Assembly: GCA_905208975.1 (NCBI GenBank)
Contig: CAJLRE010000008.1
Coordinates: forward strand, 1-49,419
DNA from: an uncultured Collinsella sp.
GTDB lineage: Bacteria > Actinomycetota > Coriobacteriia > Coriobacteriales > Coriobacteriaceae
Reading direction: 5' to 3'
Length of the DNA stretch: 49,419 bases
This document shows, piece by piece, positions 28,160 through 36,600 of the stretch (positions are counted from its first letter, which is position 1; each line of letters starts with the position of its first letter). The notes under the pieces are model-generated. The model ran no database searches and was not told the origin of the DNA. It worked only from the letters and a program-made list of their open reading frames with translations. The position numbers and the translations under genes were made by a program.

Positions 28160-28519
28160 ATGACCGTACTGTTTGTTGAGTATCCCAAGTGCTCGACCTG
28201 TAAGAAGGCCAAGGCATGGCTGGACGAACACGGGGTAGAGTATATCGACCGCGATATCGTTTTGGACAATCCCACGGCCGATGAGCTTGCGACCTGGATT
28301 GCTCGTTCGGGGCTGCCGGTGCGGCGCTTCTTTAATTCGTCGGGCATGAAATATCGAGAGCTGGGCCTGAAGGCGCGTCTGGATGCGGGCATGACGGATC
28401 GGGAGTGCTACGAGCTGCTGGCGACCGACGGCATGCTGGTCAAGCGTCCGCTGTTGGTGGGCGACGACTTTGCGATTCCCGGCTTTAGGGAATCGGCTTG
28501 GGTCGAGGCGTTGCTGTAG
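28160..28519 (+). CDS. ArsC/Spx family thioredoxin-like protein
   Basis: 119 residues with the ArsC/Spx/MgsR fold: YPKCSTCKKAKAWLDEHGVEY at the N-terminus with the Cys11-x-x-Cys14 redox pair, then PVRRFFNSSGMKYRELGL and DGMLVKRPLLV, which contains the basic residues and cis-Pro region of the family. Members are arsenate reductases or thiol-stress regulators that bind RNA polymerase. With CxxC, size near 118 and no ars genes nearby, a YffB/Spx-like role is as likely as arsenate reduction. GGAGG lies 6 bases before ATG 28160, which is the start I use. Probably monocistronic. Confidence 0.85.
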   Translation: MTVLFVEYPKCSTCKKAKAWLDEHGVEYIDRDIVLDNPTADELATWIARSGLPVRRFFNSSGMKYRELGLKARLDAGMTDRECYELLATDGMLVKRPLLVGDDFAIPGFRESAWVEALL

Positions 28520-28526
28520 CGGCTGC

Positions 28527-28572
28527 GGAAAGCGCGACCCGTTTTGAGCTTCGATTACGGGATACGGTTTCC
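28527..28572. repeat. 46-nt hairpin repeat, family B copy 1
   Basis: GGAAA...GACCCG pairs with CGGGAT...TTTCC; the centre is TTTTGAGCTTCGATTA. It is the first of a tandem pair with 28589-28634. Confidence 0.6.
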
Positions 28573-28588
28573 GGTTGAGGGCTCGATG

Positions 28589-28634
28589 GGAAAGTGGGGA
28601 CCAGTTTGAGCTTGAAATCTGGGACACACTTTCC
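28589..28634. repeat. 46-nt hairpin repeat, family B copy 2
   Basis: GGAAAGTGGGGACCAG is inverted as CTGGGACACACTTTCC; the centre is TTTGAGCTTGAAAT. Same length and same TTTGAGCTT centre as copy 1, 16 bases away. It may also end the convergent transcripts. Confidence 0.65.
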
Positions 28635-28653
28635 GCCGGCAGGCTTGCCCCAG

Positions 28654-29064
28654 TCAGTCCTCCAACTGTGCCCATTCGTGCGGATCGTAGACCTTTACGT
28701 GCTTGTTGGGCTTGCCGCTCCAGTACTCCTCGTCCATAAAGGGCAGATATGCCTGAACGCCGGGGCAGATAAAGGGAATCCGCTGCTGTTGCAGTCGCTC
28801 GCGCTGTCGCTGCTCCAGGTGCGCCTCGGATATGACAGTCGGCATACCGGACAGCTCGACGAGGCTTGCCTGGATTCGCTTAAGGTCGGGGAGTCCCGCG
28901 TGCCATGACATCCGCATGATCAAAAAGGATGCACGGCGGTAGTTTGCCTGCATCACCGTGATGGCGGGGCGCAGAGTGGGATGGATTTTGTCCCGTTCGG
29001 GCCAAAGGTCAGCAGTGATCTCGAGGCCCAGGGTCTCCCATAGGTAATCAAGCTCTTCGTCCAT
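28654..29064 (-). CDS. Hypothetical protein with IPFICPGVQAYLPF motif
   Basis: 136 residues, soluble, no signal peptide. I do not recognise the family with certainty. The segment QQQRIPFICPGVQAYLPFM resembles a block found in some winged-helix (MarR-like) regulators just before their C-terminal DNA-binding domain, but here the protein ends soon after, without that domain. It could be a stand-alone N-terminal domain or a shortened gene. ATG 29064 has GAGG at 5 bases; ATG 29085 upstream has no ribosome-binding site. It is convergent with the ArsC-like gene, with two hairpin repeats between them. Confidence 0.55.
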   Translation of the reverse strand: MDEELDYLWETLGLEITADLWPERDKIHPTLRPAITVMQANYRRASFLIMRMSWHAGLPDLKRIQASLVELSGMPTVISEAHLEQRQRERLQQQRIPFICPGVQAYLPFMDEEYWSGKPNKHVKVYDPHEWAQLED

Positions 29065-29257
29065 GGCGCCTCGATATCCGTGCAATGATGACGGTTCGAT
29101 TGTGCCATCAGCCGTGAGTGCTGCATTGTTGTAATCTACCAGCGGTAGATGCGGGATGTTTTACGGGCTTTGGCGCCGTACGTGTCGCTGGCGCTTCACA
29201 GGTCCTTCACGTGTCGGCCGTATTTGACTGAATTTCAAAAAAAGTCAAAATTGGGGC
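29065..29257. other. Spacer with two dyads before the tRNA promoter
   Basis: No gene. It holds ATCTACC-AGC-GGTAGAT (29134-29150) and TTTGACT-N13-AGTCAAA (29223-29249), the latter just before the tRNA -35 box; either could be a protein site. Confidence 0.35.
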
Positions 29258-29286
29258 TTGCGTCAGGGCCGGACTTCCCGTATATT
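29258..29286 (+). promoter_or_regulatory. Promoter of the tRNA-Gln/tRNA-Glu operon
   Basis: TTGCGT, exactly 17 bases, TATATT, about 45 bases before the first tRNA. The best -35/-10 pair in the window. Confidence 0.75.
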
Positions 29287-29330
29287 TCTTTCTTGCGCAA
29301 AGGCACAGCCGAGCGCAGCGATGCAGTCAT

Positions 29331-29404
29331 TGGGATGTCGTCTAATGGCAGGACAGCGGATTCTGGTTCCGTCAATGGGGGTTCGACTCCCTCCATCCCA
29401 GCCA
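29331..29404 (+). tRNA. tRNA-Gln (anticodon CTG)
   Basis: Acceptor stem TGGGATG pairs with CATCCCA, then G and an encoded CCA. The anticodon stem GCGGA/TCCGT encloses loop TTCTGGT with anticodon CTG, reading CAG. The T loop is GTTCGACTC. Length and all four stems are normal. Confidence 0.95.
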
Positions 29405-29421
29405 TTGCATTTGCTACATAT

Positions 29422-29498
29422 GGCCCGTTCGTCTAGCGGTTTAGGACGCCGCCCTCTCAAGGCGGAGATCACCAGTTCGAATCTGGTACGGGCTACCA
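29422..29498 (+). tRNA. tRNA-Glu (anticodon CTC)
   Basis: Acceptor GGCCCGT pairs with ACGGGCT (first pair G-U, as in other actinobacterial tRNA-Glu), then A and an encoded CCA. Anticodon stem CCGCC/GGCGG encloses loop CTCTCAA with anticodon CTC, reading GAG. T loop GTTCGAATC. It lies 17 bases after tRNA-Gln in the same transcript. Confidence 0.95.
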
Positions 29499-29507
29499 AA
29501 ATTGAAC

Positions 29508-29536
29508 GCCCGGGCCTCGTAAGAGACCCGGGTTTT
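29508..29536 (+). terminator. Terminator of the tRNA operon
   Basis: CCCGGGCCTC pairs with GAGACCCGGG (one mismatch) around GTAA, then TTTT. Confidence 0.85.
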
Positions 29537-29595
29537 GTGTATTGACCGATATTTAAGGCGCGCGTTGAGTCTGCCGCCCGGACCGAGGAGTTGTC

Positions 29596-30513
29596 ATGGA
29601 CCTGCCTATCAGCTTGGAAGACATCACGTATGCCGAGAACTATCTGGCGCAGGGCGACCTGGCTACGGCGACGCCGCTGCTTGAGCGTCTGGTGGAGCTC
29701 GCCGAGGAGTATATCGACGCTGAGTGCAAGACGGAGGAGAAGCGCCAGTACTTTAGCTTCGACAGCAAGTTTGAGCGCCTGGCCTATCGCCGCGTGGAGA
29801 AGGATCCGCGCGAGCTGGTGCAGGTCGAGGTTCCCTTTGACCGCCTGTACTCCGACATGGCGTTTGCCTACATTCGCCAGCAGGATTATGTGAGTGCTCG
29901 GAATGCCCTGATGCAGGCCGTGCGTTGGGATCCCATGAACTGCAACTATCGCTTGGACTTGGCCGAGCTGTTCCGCGCGCTCGAGGACAAGCAGGAGTGG
30001 GCATCGCTCTCGTTCTCGGTGCTGGGGCGTGCAAGCGATGGCAAGTGCGCCGCCCGCGCTTACGCCAATCTAGGTCAGTACTTCTTGGAGCCCGAGACCG
30101 AGAACGTTTCGGCTGCCGTGGGCTGCGCGCGTCTGGCGCTGCGCCTGGCGCCCAATGATGCGCATACGACGCGCCTGCTCAACAAGATCCATACCACCTA
30201 TCCGGATGCCGCGGACGAGAGTGACGACCATGTGATGGGTGAGCTCGCCCTGCAGGGCGTGCCGACCTCGCCTTCGGCCGAGATCGCCATCTGCCTGATC
30301 ATGTGCGCGACCGACGCTGCGAGCGACGGCGACAAGCAGGAGGCTACGCGCCTGACGGTCCGTGCCCGCGACCTGGTGGGCGAAGAGGCGTGCGCGGCGA
30401 TTATCAAGCTGGTGCGCGAGAGTGATGCCGAGCTTAACGCCGAGCGCAAGGCAAAGCGCGAGGCTGCGGGCTCAAACGCCGATGGCGCCAAGGAGGCCGG
30501 CGATGCCCAGTAA
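29596..30513 (+). CDS. Tetratricopeptide-like repeat protein
   Basis: 305 residues, cytosolic. TPR-like helical pairs are visible: ITYAENYLAQGDLATATPLLERLVELA (about 9-35), SDMAFAYIRQQDYVSARNALMQAVRWDPMN (about 86-115), and AARAYANLGQYFLEPETENVSAAVGCARLALRLAPND (about 152-188). The C-terminal 25 residues are charged and low complexity (ERKAKREAAGSNADGAKEAG). Such proteins are scaffolds; the partner is unknown. It overlaps smpB by 11 bases and supplies smpB's ribosome-binding site from within its own coding region, so the two are co-translated. A role linked to ribosome rescue is only inference from that linkage. Confidence 0.7.
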   Translation: MDLPISLEDITYAENYLAQGDLATATPLLERLVELAEEYIDAECKTEEKRQYFSFDSKFERLAYRRVEKDPRELVQVEVPFDRLYSDMAFAYIRQQDYVSARNALMQAVRWDPMNCNYRLDLAELFRALEDKQEWASLSFSVLGRASDGKCAARAYANLGQYFLEPETENVSAAVGCARLALRLAPNDAHTTRLLNKIHTTYPDAADESDDHVMGELALQGVPTSPSAEIAICLIMCATDAASDGDKQEATRLTVRARDLVGEEACAAIIKLVRESDAELNAERKAKREAAGSNADGAKEAGDAQ

Positions 30514-30973
30514 GCGCGAGCGCAAGCTCATTTCCAAGAATCGCTCGGCACATCACGAGTACTTTATCGATGAGACGTTTGAGTGCGGTATTGAGCTGAG
30601 CGGTACCGAGGTCAAGTCGATTCGCGAGCGCGCGTGCCAGATTACCGATACCTTTGCACTGATTCGTGGCGGGGAGTGCTGGCTCGTCGGCCTACATATC
30701 CACCCTTATAGCCATGGTGGCGTGTGGAATCGCGATCCCGACCGTCGGCGCCGTCTGCTGCTGCACCGCAAGGAGATCGACTTTCTTGACGGCAAACTTC
30801 GCAACCGTGGTTATGCGCTGGTTCCGTTGGAGCTCTACTTTAATACCGACGGTCGCGTAAAACTGCTGCTGGGCCTGGGTCGCGGCAAGAAGCTCTACGA
30901 CAAGCGCGAGGACATGGCCAAGCGTGATGTCCAACGCGAGATCGACCGCGCCCTCAAGGAACGCAACCGCTAG
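30503..30973 (+). CDS. smpB: SsrA-binding protein SmpB
   Basis: 156 residues. SmpB carries tmRNA to stalled ribosomes for trans-translation. Conserved stretches: KLISKNRSAHHEYFIDETFECGIELSGTEVKSIR, the HIHPYSHGGVWNRDPDRRRRLLLHRKEI block that binds tmRNA, VPLELYFNTDGRVKLLLGLGRGKKLYDKRE, and the basic C-terminal tail (AKRDVQREIDRALKERNR) that enters the decoding site. The start inside the upstream gene has AAGGAGG at 6 bases. A terminator follows about 75 bases after the stop. Confidence 0.96.
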   Translation: MPSKRERKLISKNRSAHHEYFIDETFECGIELSGTEVKSIRERACQITDTFALIRGGECWLVGLHIHPYSHGGVWNRDPDRRRRLLLHRKEIDFLDGKLRNRGYALVPLELYFNTDGRVKLLLGLGRGKKLYDKREDMAKRDVQREIDRALKERNR

Positions 30974-31048
30974 GAGCGAGTTCACGGGAAGGTGCCCTAC
31001 CGCGCCCGCCCCGTCTTCCTTGCTGTTTTGCCATATATTTCCAAAAAA

Positions 31049-31075
31049 CGGCGTCCGTTATGGGCGCCGCTTTTT
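31049..31075 (+). terminator. Terminator after smpB
   Basis: CGGCGTCC pairs with GGGCGCCG (one mismatch) around GTTAT, then CTTTTT. Confidence 0.75.
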
Positions 31076-31126
31076 ATGGGTACATACAGCCTTAAGGTTC
31101 AATCCCGGGTTAGGGGAGTACTTGTT

Positions 31127-31630
31127 ATGGACAAAACTGCATTCTTTACCATGCCGAGCGGTCTGTATGTGGTGAGCGCCGCGGCAGACGGGCTGCGCGC
31201 CGGCTGCGTCATCAACACGGCGGTGCAGGTGACGGCAGCACCACCTCGCATCTCGGTTGCCGTAAACAAGGAAAATGTGACCGCTGGCGTGATCGAGACT
31301 GCCAAGGCCTTTGCGCTGACCGTGATCGACCAGACGGCGGATATGCTCTACATTGGCAACTTTGGATTTCGCACCAGCAGCAACTATGACAAGTTTGCCA
31401 AATACGAGACCCGCGAGACGGCTCTGGGCATGCCTTATGTGTCCGAGCACGCGGCGGCTCTGTTTAGCTGCCGTTTGATCGACACTGTGGATGTGGGTAC
31501 GCATCTACTGTTTATCGGCGAGGTCGAGGACGCCGAGCGCCTGAGCGACGAGACGCCGTTGACCTACGACTACTACCATAAGGTCCTGAAGGGCAAGACG
31601 CCTCCGAAGGCGTCCTCGTATCAAGGCTAG
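31127..31630 (+). CDS. Flavin reductase-domain flavoprotein
   Basis: 167 residues of the FMN-binding split-barrel (flavin reductase-like) family. The start (KTAFFTMPSGLYVVSAAADGLRAGCVINTAVQVTAAPPRISVAVNK) is the classic FMN-contact region, and the YHKVLKGKTPPKASSY end is typical of the flavin domain of high-molecular-weight rubredoxins of anaerobes. In those proteins a rubredoxin domain follows on the same chain; here it is encoded by the separate next gene. Likely part of an NAD(P)H-to-oxygen or peroxide detoxification chain. Start ATG 31127 is set by AGGGGAG at 8 bases; the open frame extends upstream through non-coding sequence. Confidence 0.85.
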   Translation: MDKTAFFTMPSGLYVVSAAADGLRAGCVINTAVQVTAAPPRISVAVNKENVTAGVIETAKAFALTVIDQTADMLYIGNFGFRTSSNYDKFAKYETRETALGMPYVSEHAAALFSCRLIDTVDVGTHLLFIGEVEDAERLSDETPLTYDYYHKVLKGKTPPKASSYQG

Positions 31631-31647
31631 AAATGTTTTAAAAACAC

Positions 31648-31675
31648 TTGCATTATATTATTGAGAACATATACT
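31648..31675 (+). promoter_or_regulatory. Promoter of the rubredoxin gene
   Basis: TTGCAT, 16 bases, TATACT in a very AT-rich 50-base stretch that contrasts with its surroundings. The TTATATTATTGAGAACA part has a loose PerR/Fur-box look, but I would not assign it. Confidence 0.6.
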
Positions 31676-31719
31676 AATAAGCGAAGTACATCACCAGTCA
31701 CGTTCGAGAGGAGAACATC

Positions 31720-31863
31720 ATGGCTGAGGAGAAGAAGACGTATAAGTTCGTGTGCGTCGTTTGCGGTTACGAGGTTGAGGTCGATACGCCCGAGCTGCCC
31801 GAGGATTATGTGTGCCCGGTGTGCGGCGTCGGTCCCGATCAGTTTGAGCTCGTCGAGGAGTAG
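31720..31863 (+). CDS. Short rubredoxin-like protein
   Basis: 47 residues: Cys12-x-x-Cys15-Gly-Tyr and Cys32-x-x-Cys35-Gly, the two knuckles that bind one iron. Ordinary rubredoxins have about 29 residues between the knuckles; here only 16 separate Cys15 from Cys32, so the loop with the usual PGT and the second hydrophobic strand is gone (VEVDTPELPEDYVCPVCG). This matches the compact rubredoxin end of flavin reductase-rubredoxin fusions. It is probably an electron carrier to the flavoprotein encoded upstream. GAGAGGAG lies 7 bases before ATG. It has its own promoter and a strong terminator. Confidence 0.85.
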   Translation: MAEEKKTYKFVCVVCGYEVEVDTPELPEDYVCPVCGVGPDQFELVEE

Positions 31864-31903
31864 CTCGCAGGCACACGGCGATTAGCCATACAGAGCTCTG
31901 TCC

Positions 31904-31939
31904 AAGGGCCCCGGTCGAATTCTCGGCCGGGGCCCTTTT
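31904..31939 (+). terminator. Terminator after the rubredoxin gene
   Basis: GGGCCCCGG pairs perfectly with CCGGGGCCC around a 12-base loop, then TTTT. Confidence 0.88.
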
Positions 31940-32007
31940 CCTCCGTCCCCAAGGGATCACGGCTGCTGTTAGCCGATCCTGTCTGACGTGAGTCCGGCCG
32001 ACCGTTT

Positions 32008-32064
32008 GTCTCAATCTGTAACATCTAACGGTGGAAATTGGGCCCACTTGTTACATATCGAGAC
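32008..32064. repeat. 57-bp palindromic repeat, copy A1
   Basis: Left arm GTCTCAATCTGTAAC, 27-nt core, right arm GTTACATATCGAGAC. The pairing extends outward (TTTGTCTC...GAGACAAA). First of a tandem pair. Confidence 0.9.
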
Positions 32065-32087
32065 AAACCAAAACCGTCCGGCAGAAG

Positions 32088-32144
32088 ATCTCAATCTGTA
32101 ACATCTAGACATCGAAAGCGGGTCTAGATGTTACAGATCGAGAC
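32088..32144. repeat. 57-bp palindromic repeat, copy A2
   Basis: Left arm ATCTCAATCTGTAAC, right arm GTTACAGATCGAGAC. The core also pairs (ATCTAGAC with GTCTAGAT), giving a stem of about 22 bp with one mismatch. It starts 80 bp after A1. The rest of 31940-32171 holds no gene. Confidence 0.92.
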
Positions 32145-32171
32145 GTTTGCCTGAGTAGGTGCCCCGCCCCA

Positions 32172-33428
32172 TTACATCCCTGTCAACAACACGACATCGA
32201 GAATCGTCACGATGGCACCGATCCCTACGAGCAGCGCGTTGAGTGGACGCGAATTGGCGTATTTGCCCATGACGCGGCGTGAGCTGGTGAGCCGTATGAG
32301 CACAAAGACCGTAATCGGCAGCTGAAGCGACAGCAGCGCCTGACTCCAGATGAGACCTTCAAAAGGATTTGGGACGACCAGGCACGCCGTCACTGCGCCG
32401 ACGAAACAGGCCGCCACCCCGATCGAGGAATGTCGGTCGTGGATGTCGTATTCCTCGTCGAACATGCCCGCGGTGATGGTGCCCGCCGCCATGCCCGCCG
32501 TCACACTACTCGAGAGGCCCGCAAACAGCAGCGCTACCGCAAAGATGGTCGAGCTCGCCGGGCCCAAGATGGGGGAGAGCGTGGCCGCTGCGACGGCGAG
32601 GTCGTCTACGACCATGCCGTGCGCAAAGAAGGTCGTTGCGGCAAGGATGACCATGGCCGAGTTGATTGCCCAGCCCACGCCCATCGAAAAGATCGTGTCG
32701 AAGAGCTCGTAGCACAGACGTTCTTCGATAACCTGCTCGCCTTGGCCTTCGAAGTGCATGGATTGGATGACCTCGGAGTGCAGGAAGAGATTGTGTGGCA
32801 TAACGACCGCACCCAGGACACTCACGATGATCGCGGCAGAGCCAGTGGGCATACTGGGCGTGATCCAGCTTGCGGTTGCTTGCGGCCAGTCGACTTTGAC
32901 CAGCGCGAGCTCTGCTAAAAACGAGAGTCCTACCACACCCACGAAGGCGATGATCCAGCGTTCGGCGCGCTTGTAGGAGCTCGTCATGAGCATCGCCATC
33001 GATACTGCCGCCACGATGACGCAACCCGCGCGCACGGGCAGCCCAAAGAGCATTTGAAGGGCAATCGCGCCACCCAGGACTTCGGCCATGGCGGTGGCGA
33101 CAGTCGCGAGATAGGCACTGGCGAGTACCGTGCGTCCAACGAAGCGGGGGAGGTAACGTGTCGTGGCCTCGGCAAGGCAGGTGCCCGTGGCGATACCCAG
33201 GTGCGCCGCGTTGTGCTGCAGCACAATGAGCATAATCGTGGACAGCGTGACGATCCACAGCAGCGCGTAGCCAAACTGCGAGCCCGCGGCCATATTGGAG
33301 GCCCAGTTGCCCGGGTCGATAAAGCCGACGGTCACGAGCAGCCCGGGGCCGATATGCCGCGCGATGTCTAGACCTCCGTGACCGCCAGTGCGTCGGGAGC
33401 CAAAGTGTTGTTTGAGATGGTTGAGCAT
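32172..33428 (-). CDS. mntH: NRAMP-family divalent metal (Mn2+/Fe2+) transporter
   Basis: About 418 residues, 11 membrane helices. Proton-coupled uptake of Mn2+ or Fe2+. The TM1 metal-binding motif is present (GFIDPGNWASNMAAGSQFGY, with Asp and Asn ligands) and the TM6 motif AVVMPHNLFLHSEVIQ (Met and His region). ATG at 33426-33428 (MLNHLKQHFG) is preferred because AGGAG sits 8 bases upstream; the frame extends 26 codons further without a signal. No MntR gene or clear MntR box is beside it. It diverges from gltB. Confidence 0.93.
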   Translation of the reverse strand: MLNHLKQHFGSRRTGGHGGLDIARHIGPGLLVTVGFIDPGNWASNMAAGSQFGYALLWIVTLSTIMLIVLQHNAAHLGIATGTCLAEATTRYLPRFVGRTVLASAYLATVATAMAEVLGGAIALQMLFGLPVRAGCVIVAAVSMAMLMTSSYKRAERWIIAFVGVVGLSFLAELALVKVDWPQATASWITPSMPTGSAAIIVSVLGAVVMPHNLFLHSEVIQSMHFEGQGEQVIEERLCYELFDTIFSMGVGWAINSAMVILAATTFFAHGMVVDDLAVAAATLSPILGPASSTIFAVALLFAGLSSSVTAGMAAGTITAGMFDEEYDIHDRHSSIGVAACFVGAVTACLVVPNPFEGLIWSQALLSLQLPITVFVLIRLTSSRRVMGKYANSRPLNALLVGIGAIVTILDVVLLTGM

Positions 33429-33620
33429 GGTGCGCTCCTGTGTGCCGTTTGCTTGACGCCGCAAAGGATACCCGTTTTGGACTTTAAAGTTAACGACGAC
33501 TAACAAAATAATTGCGTGCGTTACGCGATTGTTTCGAAACGGGCGGGAAACACAACGACGCCCCGATGCCCCTACTATGCCTATTCAACTGACTGTCTAA
33601 ATATCTAGGGGAGGATCGCG

Positions 33621-36600
33621 ATGCAGGCAGATTCCGCTCAGCAGCAGGGCCTTTATCGCCCCGAATTCGACCACGATGCATGTGGCATCGGCGCGCTTGC
33701 CGATATCAACGGTGAGCGCCATCACCAGATTCTGGACGATGCACTGTCCATTCTGGTCAACTTGGAGCACCGCGGCGGTACGGGACTCGAGAAGAACACC
33801 GGCGACGGTGCCGGTATCCTGTTCCAGGTTCCGCATCACTTTTTCCGCAAAGAGGCTCAAAAGTGCGGCCAGATTCTGCCGGCAGAGGGCGACTATGGCG
33901 TGGCCATGCTGTTCTTCCCGCAGGACGACAAGGGCGTAGAGGATGCCCGTCGCGTGTTTGAGGAGGGCTGCGCCGAGGCCGGCGTGCCGCTGCTCTTTTG
34001 GCGCGAGGTGCCCGTCGACCCGCACGACTTGGGCGAGACGGCACGCGCCTGCATGCCCACCATTCTGCAAGCCTTTCTGGGCCGCCCCGACGACACGCCC
34101 GCCGGCGATGCCTTCGAGCGTCGCCTGTACGTGTGCCGTCGCACTATCGAGAAGAAGGCCGATGCCGAGTTTGCCCTGCGCGACAAGATCTTCTACGTCT
34201 GCTCCATGAGCTCGCGCACTATCGTGTACAAGGGCATGCTCGTCGCCACGCAGATGCGCCGCTTCTTCATCGACCTCAACGACGCCGCCGTCAAGACGGC
34301 CGTGGCGCTCGTCCACTCGCGCTACTCCACCAACACCACGCCCAGCTGGGAGCGCGCGCACCCCAACCGCTTTATCATCCATAACGGCGAGATCAACACC
34401 CTCAAGGGCAACGTCAACTGGATTCGCGCCCGCGAGCCCAACCTGTACAGCCCCGTGCTGCAGCACGATCTTGAGCGCGTGATGCCTATCATCAACCGCG
34501 AGGGATCCGATTCCGCGATTCTGGATAACGTGCTTGAGTTCCTGGTCATGAACGGTCGTCCGCTCACGCGTGCCGCGTCCATGTTGCTGCCCGAGCCGTG
34601 GGACCACAACGACAGCCTGAGTGAGGAGCGCCGCGCCTACGACGCTTACCAGTCCATGCTCATGGAGCCGTGGGATGGCCCGGCAGCCATCGCCTTTACC
34701 GACGGTCGCACGCTGGGCGCCGCCCTCGACCGTAACGGCCTGCGCCCCGCCCGCTACTATGTGACGCGCGACGGTCGCTTTATGCTGGCAAGCGAGGTGG
34801 GCACCATCGAGGTGAGCCCCGAGAACATCCTGACGAGCGGCTGTCTGGGGCCGGGCCAGATGCTCGAGGTCGATTTTGCCCGCGGCCGCGTGATCTACAA
34901 CGACGAGCTGCGCGCCCGTTACGCCAAGGAAAAGCCCTACCGTGATTGGATTGCCGAGGAGACGCTGACCGTCGACGCGCTCGATAGGCCTGCCACGGCA
35001 ACGCCCGCCGAGGACGCCGAGGTGCCCGCCGCCGTGCGCATGGCTAAGCTCGGGTATCACTGGGATGATGTTGACGAGGTTGTGCGTCCCATGGCCCAGC
35101 AGGGCAAGGCGCCGCTCGCCTCGATGGGCATCGATGCGCCGCTGGCCTGCCTGTCCAAGAAGACGCGCTCCTTCTACGACTATTTCTATCAGCTGTTCGC
35201 TCAGGTCACGAACCCGCCCATCGACGCCCTTCGCGAGCATATGGTCACCTCGACCACGCTCTACCTGGGCAACCACGGCAACCTGCTCGAGGACTCTCGT
35301 ACGGCCTGCCAGCTGGTGCGCTTGGAGCGCCCACTGCTGAACGAGGAGGAGTTCGAGCGTATCTGTGCCATCGACCGCGTGGGCTTTAAGACCCGCCGTT
35401 TCCGTGCCGTGTACCGCCGCGATGCCGGCGAGGGCGCGCTGCAGGCTGCGCTCAAGCAGCTTGCAGAGGACGTTGAGGCTGCGGTCCGCGACGGCGTGAA
35501 CATCGTGGTGTTGAGCGATCGTGCCGGAGCGGGCGAGGTACCCGTGCCGTCGCTGCTTGCCGTGGGCTGCGTGCACAACCACCTGATCCGCGCCGGCGTG
35601 CGTACCTTTGCCGACATCGTGGTGGAGTGCGGCGATGCCGTGTCCCCGCACGACTTTGCGGCACTGGTGGGTTACTCCGCGAGCGGCATCTATCCGTATA
35701 ACGCGCATGCGTGCATCCGCGATCTGGCGGCGCGCGGCGATCTGGACGTGACGGCCGAGCAGGGCATCGCCAATTACAACAGGGCTGCGACCGCTGGCAT
35801 CGTCTCCATTATGTCCAAGATGGGCATCTCCACGGTGCAGAGCTACCATTCGGCGCAAATCTTCGAGGCCGTGGGCTTTACCCCGGAGTTTGTTAACGCG
35901 TACTTTGCCGGCACGGTGAGCCGTGTGGGCGGTATGGGTGTCGAGGACGTCGAGCGCGAGCAAAACGAGCGCTACGACGCTGCGCTCGCTATCCTTAAGA
36001 GCCCGGCTCCCGATCAGCTGCCCACACTGGGCCTGACCAAGTGGCGCCCGCTCGGCGGCGAGGATCACCTGATCGACCCTCAGACTGTCTACCTGCTGCA
36101 GACCGCCTGCCGCGAGGACAGCTACGACACCTTTAAGGAGTACAGCGCCCGCCTGCACCGCACCGGCCGTGCCGTGCGCCTGCGCGACTTGCTCGACTTT
36201 AATGCCAACGGTCGCACGCCGGTGGCACTCGACGAGGTCGAGCCCGCGCTCAACATCGTCCGCCGCTTTAACACCGGCGCCATGTCGTATGGCTCCATCA
36301 GCAAAGAGGCACACGAGTGCATGGCCATCGCCATGAACCGCCTACACGGCCGTTCCAACTCGGGCGAGGGCGGTGAGGATCCGCGTCGCGAGACCCCGCT
36401 GGCCAACGGCGACTCCAAGAACTCCGCGATCAAGCAGGTGGCAAGTGCGCGCTTTGGCGTGACGAGCCGCTACCTGTGCAGCGCCTTCGAGATTCAGATC
36501 AAGATGGCCCAGGGCGCCAAGCCCGGCGAGGGTGGCCACCTGCCCGGCAAGAAGGTCTACCCCTGGATTGCCGAGGTCCGTCAGTCCACGCCCGGTATCG

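Noticed and set aside
32088..32144. The palindromes as ordinary rho-independent terminators
   Set aside because: No T-runs follow, they occur in divergent as well as convergent spacers, and the rubredoxin gene already has its own terminator.
33597..36314. 905-residue minus-strand open frame through gltB
   Set aside because: Shadow of gltB; composition is that of an antisense frame and the sense strand is unmistakable glutamate synthase.
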